Shown: positions 41,940 through 50,927, numbered from the stretch's first letter. The stretch: 64,000 nucleotides of DNA from Palsa-744 sp036498265 (GCA_036498265.1 DASYFT010000005.1:124001-188000), one strand, 5' to 3'. The notes: generated from the letters alone by a model not told the origin. Translations and numbers: made by a program.

Positions 41940-42512
41940 CTATGTCCCGAGCAGGTCGACCACGAAGACGAGCGGCGCGTTCGGCGGGATCGTCGGCGGC
42001 GAGCCTTTCGCTCCGTACGCGAGTGGGGCGGGGATGATCAGCTCGCGCCGCCCGCCGACCTTCATGCCGGCGACGCCCTGGTCCCACCCGGCGATGACCG
42101 CGCCCTTGCCGAGGGCGAAGGTGAAGGGTTCGTTCCGCTTCCACGAGGCGTCGAACTCCTTGCCGCCGTGGAACAGCACGCCCACGTAGTTGACGGTCAC
42201 GCTCTGGCCCGCCTTGGCTTCCGGACCGGTCCCGACGATGATGTCCTTGGTCACCAGCTTGGTCGGGGGCGCGCCGGCGGGCGCCGTCACCTTCGGTTCG
42301 CTGGCAAGCGGTCCGCTCGTGGGCGTGGTGGCGGTAGTCGACGAGCCGGATTTCGCGAGCGCGCTGTCGGAGCTGTTCTCGTTCCCCACTCCTATCGTGC
42401 TCGTGCTCGAGCCGCTCGAGCCGCAGCCGGAGACGACGATCGCCAGGGCGAGCGCCAGAAGGGCCAGCGCGGAGCGCCGGTGCCAGCCGTTGAGCGCGTT
42501 CGGGTTGATCAC
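41940..42512 (-). CDS. FKBP-type peptidyl-prolyl isomerase lipoprotein
   Basis: The 190-residue protein has a signal with lipobox VVSGC, a Ser/Thr linker and a C-terminal FKBP domain (about 85-190): VTVNYVGVLFHGGKEFDASW, VIAGWDQGVAGMKVGGRRELIIPAPLAYG and LVFVVDLLG. Residues of the isomerase pocket (Tyr, Phe-Asp, Val-Ile, Trp, Tyr) are in place. It would fold proline-containing proteins outside the membrane. I start at the GTG at 42512, which gives a proper signal; a longer frame would run into the SRP RNA gene region. Confidence 0.87.
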   Translation of the reverse strand: MINPNALNGWHRRSALALLALALAIVVSGCGSSGSSTSTIGVGNENSSDSALAKSGSSTTATTPTSGPLASEPKVTAPAGAPPTKLVTKDIIVGTGPEAKAGQSVTVNYVGVLFHGGKEFDASWKRNEPFTFALGKGAVIAGWDQGVAGMKVGGRRELIIPAPLAYGAKGSPPTIPPNAPLVFVVDLLGT

Positions 42513-42574
42513 GGCCGGGCAGCCTACCGGAACGCGCCGGCCGGGTGCGCCGGAGTTGAGCTGGTCGGCTGCGT

Positions 42575-42580
42575 TACGAT
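42575..42580 (+). promoter_or_regulatory. -10 box of the SRP RNA gene
   Basis: TACGAT is followed by six bases and then the first base of the SRP RNA terminal helix (42587). No convincing -35 element is visible. The spacing gives an internal ruler for -10 to start distance in this genome. Confidence 0.6.
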
Positions 42581-42586
42581 GCAGCT

Positions 42587-42860
42587 GGACCGTGCTAGGC
42601 GGGGAGGTAGCGGTGCCCTGAACCCGCAATCCGCTCTAGCGGGGCTGAACTCCCCTCCGAGGGGGATCCGCCTCCGGTCGCTCCGTCGCCCGGGGCGTCG
42701 ATGGTCCGGGTCCCGCGCGGTGTCGGCTTGCGAACCAGGTCAGGTCCGGAAGGAAGCAGCCTTAAGCGATCACCGACAGGCGCAGCGGGAGCTCCCGGGC
42801 CGGAGCCACGAGCGGCGTTCTGCGCCGGAGACCGGACTCCCGACGAGGGGTGCACGGTCC
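42587..42860 (+). ncRNA. ffs: large (Bacillus-like) signal recognition particle RNA
   Basis: The RNA of about 274 bases closely follows the Bacillus subtilis scRNA plan. The 5' and 3' ends pair (GGACCGTGC with GCACGGTCC). The Alu domain has GGGGAGGTAGCGGTGCCCTG and CAATCCGCTCTAGCGGGG. The S-domain helix 8 core GTCAGGTCCGGAAGGAAGCA (Ffh binding) is at about 42738-42757. It guides Ffh-dependent co-translational export. The presence of an Alu domain separates it from the short 4.5S form of proteobacteria. Its 3' end is one base from the stop codon of the convergent glycosyltransferase-like gene. Confidence 0.93.
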
Positions 42861-42861
42861 G

Positions 42862-44367
42862 CTACGCGCAGCGCTGGAAGATCAGCCAGGAGCGGTTCGC
42901 GGAGACCTCGCGGAACCCCGGGGGCACGCTCACCGGCTCGTGCGGGTCGCGACGGTCCAGGACGTAGTCGGCTTCGACCTGCCGGCTGGCGGGATCGACG
43001 TAGGTGCCCGAGGTGATGTAGCCGACCTGGGCGCTGCGGATGTTCGCCGGGCTCGTCCTCAGGTACAGCGCCAGCAGCGGTATCGGCGCATGGTTGGGGA
43101 CGCCGACCGGCCCGCAGCGAAGCGTGATCGTGTGGTTGTCCACCAGTGCCACCAGGTCGCCTTCGATGCTCTGCTGTGCCGCGAGGCTGTCCAGCTCGTG
43201 GTCTGACGAGCGATACTGGGTGGGCACGTAGGCCAGGAGGCCGATCAGAAGGATCGCTCCAGCCGCCATCCACCAGCGCCTGCGCGGGTCCTCCGGCGCC
43301 AGCCGCGTCCAGCCGAAGGCGCCGGCGCCGCAGAACACGCAGAGGATCGCGCTGGCGAGGAACGCATAGCGCGTGTTGATCGGCAGCCCGAGCGCGGCGA
43401 AACATGCGAACACGAGCACCGCGAGGACGCCCGCGGCCGCTCCCAGCAGCGCCCGCCGCCGCAGCCAGAGCAACGTGAGGACCCCGCCCAGCGCGGCGCC
43501 GGCGAGCACGGGTGGACGCAGGATCTCGCCGATCCGCCTGGGGATGTACTGCGGCACGTTCGCGATGCCCGTCACCCGCCCGAGCTTCGATGCGGTGTGG
43601 CGGGTGTTCGTCAGCGACCACAGCGGATCGCCCGTGATCGCCAGGTCGCTGAGGAGCCACACCAAGGGGCCGGCAGCGGCGAGCAGCGTCAGCCCCGCGA
43701 TCTCCCGGTGCGTGCGCGGCGTGGGCGCGAGCCCTCGGCCGGAGTCGCCGCTGCGCCTGCGGCCCGGGCGCGGGATCCAGTCCATGAGATAGAGCCAGTA
43801 GAGCCCCGAGAACGCCCACGCCTCCGGGCGCAGCAGGCCGGCCAGCGCCAGCAGCGCCAGCACGGGCGCCCCCGCCTGCCGACGGCGTGACTCCACGAGC
43901 AGCGCGCCGAGGACCAGCAGCACGTACGGGACGTCCACGTATGCGCGCACGCCGTAGGAGAGCACCGGCACCCGGGTGATGAAGATGAGTCCCGCGAGGA
44001 TCCCGGCGGCGCGACCGAACCAGTCTGCGCCCAGCCGGTAGATCACCCAGGCGCATCCGGCGAGGGCCAGGAAGCCGATCGCGACGGCCGCCTCCTGCGC
44101 CGCCCGGGGGCCCAGCGGCTCGAGCACCGCGCCCAGCACCTCCACGAGCGGATGAGGCGTGGGCGCGATCGGCAGGTCGTAGGCGGGAACCGCGCCACGC
44201 GCGAGCTGCCCCCCCCACGCCAGGGCGTAGAGGGCGTCGTAGTTGGCGAACGCGACGCCCGCGATGAGGCGAAGCAGGACGGCGAGGACGGCGATGGCGA
44301 GCAGCGTTCCGGCCACGGGCACCAGGCGCCTGGAGGTCGCTGTCATGGTCGCCGGCGCCGCTGTCAT
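42862..44367 (-). CDS. polytopic membrane glycosyltransferase-like protein (GT-C / mannosyltransferase type)
   Basis: The 501-residue protein has about 10-12 hydrophobic helices. The first luminal loop carries acidic residues after helix 1 (ANYDALYALAWGGQLARGAVPAYD), as in GT-C glycosyltransferases that use polyprenyl-phosphate sugars. A large soluble domain at the C-terminus (about 410-501) ends the protein. I assign GT-C by layout, not by a diagnostic motif. The ATG at 44367 is preferred; a second ATG at 44346 also fits. Longer frames are antisense to dnaX. It diverges from dnaX and converges on the SRP RNA gene. Confidence 0.7.
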   Translation of the reverse strand: MTAAPATMTATSRRLVPVAGTLLAIAVLAVLLRLIAGVAFANYDALYALAWGGQLARGAVPAYDLPIAPTPHPLVEVLGAVLEPLGPRAAQEAAVAIGFLALAGCAWVIYRLGADWFGRAAGILAGLIFITRVPVLSYGVRAYVDVPYVLLVLGALLVESRRRQAGAPVLALLALAGLLRPEAWAFSGLYWLYLMDWIPRPGRRRSGDSGRGLAPTPRTHREIAGLTLLAAAGPLVWLLSDLAITGDPLWSLTNTRHTASKLGRVTGIANVPQYIPRRIGEILRPPVLAGAALGGVLTLLWLRRRALLGAAAGVLAVLVFACFAALGLPINTRYAFLASAILCVFCGAGAFGWTRLAPEDPRRRWWMAAGAILLIGLLAYVPTQYRSSDHELDSLAAQQSIEGDLVALVDNHTITLRCGPVGVPNHAPIPLLALYLRTSPANIRSAQVGYITSGTYVDPASRQVEADYVLDRRDPHEPVSVPPGFREVSANRSWLIFQRCA

Positions 44368-44420
44368 GGCCGCGGACGCTACCCGCTCGGGAGGCTGCCC
44401 GGACGGGGTACGGGCGTGGG

Positions 44421-44426
44421 TAGACT
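44421..44426 (+). promoter_or_regulatory. -10 box of dnaX
   Basis: TAGACT lies ten bases before the GTG at 44437, predicting a transcript with only about four untranslated bases. No ribosome site is present, consistent with near-leaderless initiation. Confidence 0.45.
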
Positions 44427-44436
44427 CAGGCCAACG

Positions 44437-46245
44437 GTGTCGGCAGAGGAGCAGCCACAGGTAGATCAGCGGTCGCTGTACCGAAGGCACCGCCCCCGCA
44501 CCTTCGACGAGGTGGTGGGGCAGGAGCCGGTCGTTCGCACCCTGCGCAACGCGGTCGCCCAGGGCAAGGTCCACCACGCCTACCTCTTCGTCGGCTCCCG
44601 CGGCACCGGCAAGACGTCGATGGCGAAGATCCTCGCCGCCTGTCTGAACTGCGAGCGCGGACCCACCATCGAGCCGTGCGGCCTGTGCGAGTCCTGCGTA
44701 TCGATCGCCCGCGCCAGCTCCCTGGACGTCATCGAGATGGACGCGGCCTCCAACAACTCGGTGGACGACATCCGTGACCTGCGCGAGAGCGTCGCCTACG
44801 CGCCGGTGAGCGGCCGCCGCAAGGTCTACATCCTGGACGAGGCGCACATGCTCTCGACCGCTGCCTGGAACGCGTTCCTGAAGACCCTCGAGGAGCCGCC
44901 GCCCAACACGGTGTTCGTGCTGGCGACCACGGAGGCGACCAAGGTACCCGCGACGGTCGTCGACCGCTGCCACCGCTTCGACTTCCAGCGCCCCACCGTG
45001 GACCAGATCGCAAGCGTGGTGCGCCGCGCCGCACAGGCGGACTCGATCGAGATCCCGCCCGCCGCGGTCGCCGCGCTGGCGCGCTCGGCGACGGGCAGCT
45101 TCCGCGACGCGCTCGGCACGCTCGAGCAGCTCGTCACCTACAGCGGCCGCGAGATCGCACTGCCGGACGTGCTCGCAGTCCTCGGCGTCGCCGACTCGCG
45201 GCTCGTCGAGGAGACGATCGACGCCGTCGCCGCGAGCGATGCGCGGCGCGCGCTCACGGCGATGGAGGAGTGCGCGCAGCAGGGCCGCGACGCGGGCTCG
45301 TTCGCCGCCGACCTCGAGGTGCGGGCGCGCGACCTCCTGGTCGTGCAGACCCTCGGGGAGATGCCCGAAGAGCTGTCCCTGACGCCCGAGGCCGACGCCG
45401 CCCTGCAGGCTCAGGCCACCAGAGTCGAGCATGGCACCGTTGTCCGCCTGCTGGAGCTGCTCGGCGAGGCGATGGAGGCCGTGCGCGCGGGCGCGGACGC
45501 TCGCACCCGGCTGGAGCTCGCGCTGGTCAAGGCTGCGAGGCCCGAGGTAGACGGCTCGCTGCGTGCCCTGCTCATGCGCATCGAGCGCCTCGAGCGTGGC
45601 GGGCAGGCCCCGTCCCCGCCGCCCGCCGCCGCGCCGAGCGAGGGGACCGCCGCCAGCCCCGTGCCGGCCGCCGCGCCGGCACCGGTTTCCGTGGCCGTCC
45701 CGCCGCCTGCGCCGACTGCGCCGCCTGGCGATGCGCTCGCCGAAGCGACGCCCCCCCCAAGCTCCGCTCCTCAGGTCGAGGTCGCCCGGCCGCAGGACGA
45801 GGCGGAGCCGCAGGCGCTCCCCCATGACCTGGCATCCCTCAGCGCGATGTGGCCCGCCGTGGTGGACCTCGTGCGCCGTGAGCACGCCATGCTCGGCGCG
45901 GTGATCGCGGCGGCGAAGCCAGTGGCCGTGGACGGCGAGGACCTCACCCTCGCGTTCGCCTCGACCGCTCAGTTCCTCAAGAAGAAGGCCGAGAACCCGG
46001 CCAACCGCGCAGCCGTCGGCGAGGCGCTTCGGGCGCTCACCGGCGCGCGCTGGCGCCTTTCCTACGAGCTGAGCGACGACCCGGGCGCCGAGCCCGGCCT
46101 GGACGAGGCCTCCGAGGAGGACTGGGTCAGGCGCTTCATGGAGGAGTTCGACGCAGAGGAGATTCCCGTGGAGTCGGACGCGCGAGGGGAGCCGCGCGGG
46201 GCCGACGACGAGCAGCCCGTGACTAGCAACGAGAAAGGCGCCTGA
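44437..46245 (+). CDS. dnaX: DNA polymerase III subunits gamma and tau
   Basis: The 602-residue clamp-loader ATPase has the standard start SLYRRHRPRTFDEVVGQ, Walker A GSRGTGKTS, a four-Cys zinc module (CLNC to CGLCESC), Walker B ILDEAHML and the SRC-like motif. Domain III is followed by a Pro/Ala linker (about 390-470) and a C-terminal domain. The GTG at 44437 is chosen because it directly precedes the conserved start and follows a TAGACT box. A longer frame upstream is antisense to the glycosyltransferase gene. It heads the dnaX-ybaB-recR operon, linked by one- and four-base overlaps. No obvious frameshift site for a separate gamma product was noted. Confidence 0.95.
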   Translation: MSAEEQPQVDQRSLYRRHRPRTFDEVVGQEPVVRTLRNAVAQGKVHHAYLFVGSRGTGKTSMAKILAACLNCERGPTIEPCGLCESCVSIARASSLDVIEMDAASNNSVDDIRDLRESVAYAPVSGRRKVYILDEAHMLSTAAWNAFLKTLEEPPPNTVFVLATTEATKVPATVVDRCHRFDFQRPTVDQIASVVRRAAQADSIEIPPAAVAALARSATGSFRDALGTLEQLVTYSGREIALPDVLAVLGVADSRLVEETIDAVAASDARRALTAMEECAQQGRDAGSFAADLEVRARDLLVVQTLGEMPEELSLTPEADAALQAQATRVEHGTVVRLLELLGEAMEAVRAGADARTRLELALVKAARPEVDGSLRALLMRIERLERGGQAPSPPPAAAPSEGTAASPVPAAAPAPVSVAVPPPAPTAPPGDALAEATPPPSSAPQVEVARPQDEAEPQALPHDLASLSAMWPAVVDLVRREHAMLGAVIAAAKPVAVDGEDLTLAFASTAQFLKKKAENPANRAAVGEALRALTGARWRLSYELSDDPGAEPGLDEASEEDWVRRFMEEFDAEEIPVESDARGEPRGADDEQPVTSNEKGA

Positions 46246-46595
46246 TGCCCAAGCAACCGCGGATGCCGAACATGCAGCAGATGATGCAGCAGGTCCAGCA
46301 GATGCAGAAGGACATCGAGCGCGCGCAGGAGCAGCTCAAGGACGAGGTCGTCGAGGCATCCGCCGGTGGCGGCATGGTCACGGTCAAGGTCAGCGGCGAG
46401 CTCGTGCTCAGAGAGGTGCGGATCGATCCCGCGGCCGTCGACCCCGAGGATGTGGACATCCTGGCCGACATGGTGCTGGCGGCCGTCAACGAGGGCCTGC
46501 GCAAGGCGCAGGAGCTGGCCGCCGCCAAGATGGGGGGCGCCACGGGCGGCCTGGACCTCGGCGGTCTCGGCGATCTGGGTCTCCCGGGGCTGTGA
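46245..46595 (+). CDS. ybaB: YbaB/EbfC nucleoid-associated protein
   Basis: The 116-residue protein has the YbaB pattern: a Met/Gln-rich N-terminal helix (NMQQMMQQVQQMQKDIERAQEQL), then VEASAGGGMVTVKVSGELVLREVRIDP and a C-terminal helix with VNEGLRKAQELAAAKM, ending Gly/Leu-rich. YbaB dimers bind DNA without strong sequence preference, and the gene is conserved between dnaX and recR. Its ATG overlaps the dnaX stop codon (TGATG) and its stop overlaps the recR GTG (GTGA). Confidence 0.94.
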   Translation: MPKQPRMPNMQQMMQQVQQMQKDIERAQEQLKDEVVEASAGGGMVTVKVSGELVLREVRIDPAAVDPEDVDILADMVLAAVNEGLRKAQELAAAKMGGATGGLDLGGLGDLGLPGL

Positions 46596-47206
46596 GCGGC
46601 TCCTACGCGCCGCCCGTCCAGCGGCTGGTCAGCGAGCTCTCGAAGCTGCCGGGGGTGGGCAACCGCACCGCCCAGCGGCTCGCCTTCCACATCCTGCGCG
46701 CCTCCGGTGAGGACGCCGCGGCGCTGGCCGAGGCGATTCGCGAGGTCAAGGAGAAGATCGGCCTGTGCGAGCTCTGCTTCAACCTCACCGACGAGACCCG
46801 CTGCCGGATCTGTCAGGACAGCCGGCGGGACCACGGCCTGATCTGCGTGGTCGAGGAGCCGAGCGACGTCATCCCGATGGAGCGCACGCACGAGTACCAC
46901 GGCGTCTACCACGTGCTCGGCGGCGCGCTCTCGCCGATCGACGGCGTCGACCCCGAGGACCTCAAGATCGGAGAGCTGTTCGCTCGGGTGGCTTCCCCCG
47001 AGCAGGCGCCGCGCGAGATAGTGCTGGCGACGAACCCCACAACGACCGGCGAGGCGACGGCGCTGCACATCGCCGAGGAGCTTCGCCTCCGAGCCCCGCA
47101 CCTCACCGTCACGCGGCTCGCGAGCGGCCTGCCGGTCGGCTCGGACCTCGAGTACGCGGATGAGGTCACCCTCGGCAAGGCGCTCGCCGGGCGCCGGGCT
47201 GTGTAA
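46592..47206 (+). CDS. recR: recombination mediator RecR
   Basis: The 204-residue protein has the RecR order of domains: a helix-hairpin-helix LSKLPGVGNRTAQRLAFHIL, a four-Cys zinc finger (CELCFNLTDETRCRIC), a Toprim domain with ICVVEEPSDV and the Walker-like C-terminal ATNPTTTGEATALHI. It loads RecA at gaps with RecF and RecO. Length is normal. The GTG start overlaps the ybaB stop by four bases. Confidence 0.96.
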   Translation: MSGSYAPPVQRLVSELSKLPGVGNRTAQRLAFHILRASGEDAAALAEAIREVKEKIGLCELCFNLTDETRCRICQDSRRDHGLICVVEEPSDVIPMERTHEYHGVYHVLGGALSPIDGVDPEDLKIGELFARVASPEQAPREIVLATNPTTTGEATALHIAEELRLRAPHLTVTRLASGLPVGSDLEYADEVTLGKALAGRRAV

Positions 47207-47216
47207 TCCTCGGCCG

Positions 47217-48479
47217 ATGCCCGGGCTGATAGTGATGAAGTTCGGCGGCACGTCCGTCGCCGACGCCGAGCGCATCAAGCGCGCGGCCAGGAGGATCGTC
47301 GACAAGCGCGAAGCGGGTCAGCGCGTGGTCGCGGTCCTGTCCGCGCGTGGCAAGACGACGGACGAGCTGATCGCGATGGCCGACGAGGTCTCGGCGTCGC
47401 CCGACCCGCGCGAGATGGACATGCTGCTGTCAACCGGCGAGCGCATCTCCTGCGCGCTGTGCGCGATGGCGATCAACGACCTCGGCCACCGCGCGATCTC
47501 GCTCACCGGCTCGCAGGCCGGGATCCTCACGGACGAGTCACACACCAAGGCGCTGATCGTCGACGTCCGCGCCGACCGGATCCGGGCCGCGCTCGAGGAG
47601 GACAGCATCGTGCTCGTCGCAGGCTTCCAGGGAGTCTCGAGGAACGCCAGGAACGTCACCACGCTCGGCCGCGGGGGCTCCGACACGAGCGCCGTCGCCG
47701 TCGCCGCTGCCCTGGAAGCGGAGGTGTGCGAGATCTACACGGACGTGTCAGGCGTCTACTCCGCCGATCCGCGAATCGTGCCGGAGGCGCGCAAGCTCGA
47801 CAGCGTGTCCTTCGAGGAGATGCTCGAGATGGCCGCGTCGGGCGCCGGGGTGCTGCAGCTGCGCTCCGTGGAGTACGCCCGGAACCACGGGGTGCGCATC
47901 CACTGCCGGTCCTCGTTCGACGACGAGCCCGGTACCTTTGTCGTCGCAGAGGCAGAGATGATGGAGCAGCCGCTGATCACAGCCGTGACGCACTCGACGT
48001 CCGAGGCCCGGATGACGCTCATCGGCGTGCCCGATGAGCCCGGGGCGGCGGCGCGGATCTTCGCGGCGCTCGCCGACGCGAACATCAACGTGGACATGAT
48101 CGTCCAGAACGAGCCCACGTCCGCCGGTGGCCTGGCCGAGATCTCCTTCACCCTGCCGCGCGAGGACCTGCGCGTCGCGAGCGCGGCGCTCGCGCCACTC
48201 ACGGGTGAGGTGTTCGCGGAGATGCACGCGCACGAGGACATGGGCAAGGTCTCGATCGTGGGCGCCGGCATGCGCTCGCACCCGGGGGTCGCCGCGAAGG
48301 TCTTCGGCGTGCTCGCCGGCGAGGGAGTCAACATCGACATGATCTCGACCTCGCCGATCAAGATCTCGTGCGTGATCGACCTGGAGCGTGTTCACCAGGC
48401 CGTCCAGCTGCTCCACAGCGCCTTCGAGCTCTCGGGCGAGGGGACCGTCGTCGAGGAGGAGCCGTTCAAGGCGCGTTGA
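47217..48479 (+). CDS. ask: aspartate kinase
   Basis: The 420-residue enzyme phosphorylates aspartate, the first step to lysine, threonine and methionine. The kinase domain has VMKFGGTSV, FQGVSRNARNVTTLGRGGSDTSAVA and YTDVSGVYSADPRIVP. Two ACT regulatory domains follow (ITAVTHSTSEARMTLIGVPDEPG and VSIVGAGMRSHPGVAAKVF), as in lysine/threonine-inhibited class II enzymes. The ATG at 47217 lies ten bases after recR. A TAATCC element at 47204-47209 could give a nearly leaderless mRNA within the recR stop region. No asd gene follows. Confidence 0.95.
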   Translation: MPGLIVMKFGGTSVADAERIKRAARRIVDKREAGQRVVAVLSARGKTTDELIAMADEVSASPDPREMDMLLSTGERISCALCAMAINDLGHRAISLTGSQAGILTDESHTKALIVDVRADRIRAALEEDSIVLVAGFQGVSRNARNVTTLGRGGSDTSAVAVAAALEAEVCEIYTDVSGVYSADPRIVPEARKLDSVSFEEMLEMAASGAGVLQLRSVEYARNHGVRIHCRSSFDDEPGTFVVAEAEMMEQPLITAVTHSTSEARMTLIGVPDEPGAAARIFAALADANINVDMIVQNEPTSAGGLAEISFTLPREDLRVASAALAPLTGEVFAEMHAHEDMGKVSIVGAGMRSHPGVAAKVFGVLAGEGVNIDMISTSPIKISCVIDLERVHQAVQLLHSAFELSGEGTVVEEEPFKAR

Positions 48480-48561
48480 CCGCGTCCCCCCACGCGCTGC
48501 TCCGGCTCGACGGATGTGCAAGACTGCTCATAGCTGCACAGACCTCACCAGGCTGTCACGG

Positions 48562-48792
48562 ATGAACATGCGCACCGTAAGACGCCCTCGCCGATACATC
48601 GACGGACAGTGGCTATCGCTGCTGGCGCCGGCGTTCCGTTACAGCCGCTCCCGCGACGCGTTCGTGTTGCGCGGGATCGGCCGCTCGCTGGGACCCGTCC
48701 TGCGCGCCGACCGCCGCGGCGCACAGCGCCCGTTCAAAGGCGCCGATCGGCGCCGTGCAGGCGTCGCGCGGCGCTCGGCTCGCGTCGCCTAG
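48562..48792 (+). CDS. small basic conserved-type protein (76 aa)
   Basis: A compact, strongly basic protein with RRPRRYIDGQWLSLLAPAFRYSRSRDAFVLRGIGRSLGPVLR followed by an Arg-rich tail; the core reads like a small folded unit with alternating aromatic residues. I believe related short proteins occur in other Solirubrobacterales, but this is from memory and unverified. The ATG at 48562 is chosen because the conserved-looking part begins there; a longer frame overlaps ask. It is flanked by ask and the convergent oxidoreductase gene. Confidence 0.5.
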   Translation: MNMRTVRRPRRYIDGQWLSLLAPAFRYSRSRDAFVLRGIGRSLGPVLRADRRGAQRPFKGADRRRAGVARRSARVA

Positions 48793-48852
48793 GTTCTCGA
48801 CGGCGGTGCAGCTGGCCCAGTCCGGCTGAGACGGCGCCGGCGCGGCTCCCGG

Positions 48853-49848
48853 CTACCCGGTCTCGAGCGAGCGCTGGAGCGACTCGAGCACCCGCACCAC
48901 GCGCAGCCCGCTCTCGCCGTCCGAGCGCGGCCGCGATCCTGTCCGGATGCACTCCACGAAGTGCTCACACTCGAGACGCAAGGGCTCGGCGTTGGGGATC
49001 CGTGGTGAGAAGATGTCGCCCGAGCGGGTGATGTACTCACCCCACGAGCGAGCGTCCTCGTCGAAGCCCTTGTCGTAGACGGCCAGCTTGCCCTCGACGA
49101 GCATGTCGTCGAACGTGGCCATCCGCCGCGCACCCACCACCGTCATGCGGCGCTCCTTGTGCGGGTCCAGCCAGGAGAGGTGCAGGTGGGCGACGATCCC
49201 GGACGGGAAGCGCAGGTAGCAGAAGACAACGTCCTGAACGCCCTCGCGCACGTAGCTGGCGCCGTGGGCGATGCATTCCTGTGGCTCCTCGCCGATCAGG
49301 TGCAGCACCACGGAGACGTCGTGCGCCCCCAGGCTCCACAGGGCGTTCTCGTCGGCCCGGAGCTTGCCGAGGTTCAGGCGGTTGCCGTAGAGGTAGCGAA
49401 GCGGTCCGAGCTCTTCGCCGTCGATCAGCTCCTTCAGCCGGGCGACCGCGGGGTGGTACTCGAGCAGGTGCCCGACCATCAGCAGCGTCCCCGAGGAGGC
49501 CGCCGCGGCGACGGCCCGCTCGGCGTCGCGGGCGTTGGTGGCGAGCGGCTTCTCCACGAAGCAGTGCTTCCCGGCCTCCGCCGCGGCGATCGCCAGCTCG
49601 GCATGGGTCGGCACCGGAGTCGCGAGGACGACCGCGTCGAGCCGCGGGTCGTCCAGCAGGTCGCCGATCACGTCGGTGACGCGAGCGCCCGGGTGCGAGC
49701 GCGCCAGCGCTTCGCGGGCCTGCTCCGAGGAGTCGCACAGCCAGCTGACCTCGCAGCCGGGGATCGACGCGAGGTTGCGCGCCAGGTTCGGCCCCCAGTA
49801 GCCCAGTCCGACGACGCCCACGCGGACGGTCTGATCCGCGGAGCTCAC
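48853..49848 (-). CDS. Gfo/Idh/MocA family NAD-dependent oxidoreductase (nucleotide-sugar type)
   Basis: The 331-residue protein has the N-terminal Rossmann motif VGVVGLGYWGPNLARNL, the EKPLA motif that contacts NAD, and catalytic-region GAHDVSVVLHL. WlbA/WbpB-like members oxidise the C3 position of UDP-N-acetyl-sugars. The GTG start overlaps the stop of the UDP-GlcNAc 2-epimerase by four bases, so the two act together on an amino-sugar nucleotide for a surface glycan. Exact substrate is inferred. Confidence 0.85.
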   Translation of the reverse strand: MSSADQTVRVGVVGLGYWGPNLARNLASIPGCEVSWLCDSSEQAREALARSHPGARVTDVIGDLLDDPRLDAVVLATPVPTHAELAIAAAEAGKHCFVEKPLATNARDAERAVAAAASSGTLLMVGHLLEYHPAVARLKELIDGEELGPLRYLYGNRLNLGKLRADENALWSLGAHDVSVVLHLIGEEPQECIAHGASYVREGVQDVVFCYLRFPSGIVAHLHLSWLDPHKERRMTVVGARRMATFDDMLVEGKLAVYDKGFDEDARSWGEYITRSGDIFSPRIPNAEPLRLECEHFVECIRTGSRPRSDGESGLRVVRVLESLQRSLETG

Positions 49849-50921
49849 GCTCGTCCCCCGAGCTTTCCGATCGCCGCCACGCAGCGCTCGGCGGCATGGC
49901 CGTCGCCGTAGAGCGGGGGGCGCTCCGCGGGCTGCCTGCGGTCGAGTGCGGCCAGAGCCAGCGGCGGATCGAGGTCGACGAGCGTGTTCCAGCCCGCCTC
50001 AACCGTCTCCACCCACTCGGTGCTGACCCTGAGGGTCACGCACGGCACGCCGGCGAGGTAGGCCTCCTTCTGGACACCTCCGGAGTCGGTCACCACCGCG
50101 CGCGCATGGTGAAGCAGCGCGCTGAACTCCACGTAGCCGAGCGGTTCGGTGAGCGTCAGCTCGTCGACCCCTTCGAGCGCCCCCAGGAGGTCGGCTTCCT
50201 CGAGCCGCACGCGGGTGCGGGGGTGCAACGGGAGGATGATCGGGGCCGGAAGCGCCCGCACGAGCTTGACGAGCATGTCCAGGCGCGCCGGGTCATCGAC
50301 GTTCCCGGTCCGGTGCGCGGTCAACAGGAGGTAGGCGCCCGTGTCCACGTCGTAGCTGTCGAGCACGCTGGTGTCACTGCTCGCCGCCTCGGCGAAGCGC
50401 GTCGCCACGTCGACCATCACGTCGCCCACCACCTCGACCTGCCCCGTCACCGACTCCGCCGCCAGGTTCTTGGCGGCCGTCTCGGAGGAGCACAGCAAGA
50501 GCGTCGAGACGTGGTCGGCGAGGATCCGGTTGAGCTCCTCCGGCATACCGCGTTCGAACGATCGCATGCCGGCCTCGACGTGGACGACCGGTACCTGGTG
50601 CTGTGCGGCGGCGAGCGCCCCGGCGAGCGTCGAGTTGGTGTCCCCGTAGACGACCGTCGCCTCGGGCAGGTACTGATCCAGCAACGGCTCGAGGGCCGCC
50701 AGCATGCGTGCCGTCTGCGAGGTGTTCGAGCCGCCGCCGATCCCGAGCTGCTGGTCCGGCCTGGCAAGGCCCAGCTGCTCGAAGAAGACCCGCGAGAGCG
50801 TGTCGTCGTAGTGCTGCCCCGTGTGGATGAGCACCTCCTCGTGGCGCTCCCGCAGCGGGCCGGACACGGCCGCCGCCTTGATGAACTGCGGGCGGTTGCC
50901 CACGACGGTGAGGATCTTCAC
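49845..50921 (-). CDS. wecB: UDP-N-acetylglucosamine 2-epimerase (non-hydrolysing)
   Basis: The 358-residue GT-B fold enzyme interconverts UDP-GlcNAc and UDP-ManNAc. Family motifs are NRPQFIKAA, TGQHYDDTLSRVFF, VYGDTNSTLAGALAA, HVEAGMRSFERGMPEELNR with catalytic Glu residues, LTAHRTGNVD and TDSGGVQKEAYLAGVPCVTLR. The usual HRREN reads HRTGN here. The GTG start at 50921 is preceded by TAGGCT and six bases, so the mRNA is probably leaderless. It forms an operon with the Gfo/Idh/MocA gene. Confidence 0.92.
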   Translation of the reverse strand: MKILTVVGNRPQFIKAAAVSGPLRERHEEVLIHTGQHYDDTLSRVFFEQLGLARPDQQLGIGGGSNTSQTARMLAALEPLLDQYLPEATVVYGDTNSTLAGALAAAQHQVPVVHVEAGMRSFERGMPEELNRILADHVSTLLLCSSETAAKNLAAESVTGQVEVVGDVMVDVATRFAEAASSDTSVLDSYDVDTGAYLLLTAHRTGNVDDPARLDMLVKLVRALPAPIILPLHPRTRVRLEEADLLGALEGVDELTLTEPLGYVEFSALLHHARAVVTDSGGVQKEAYLAGVPCVTLRVSTEWVETVEAGWNTLVDLDPPLALAALDRRQPAERPPLYGDGHAAERCVAAIGKLGGRA

Positions 50922-50927
50922 CCCGGC

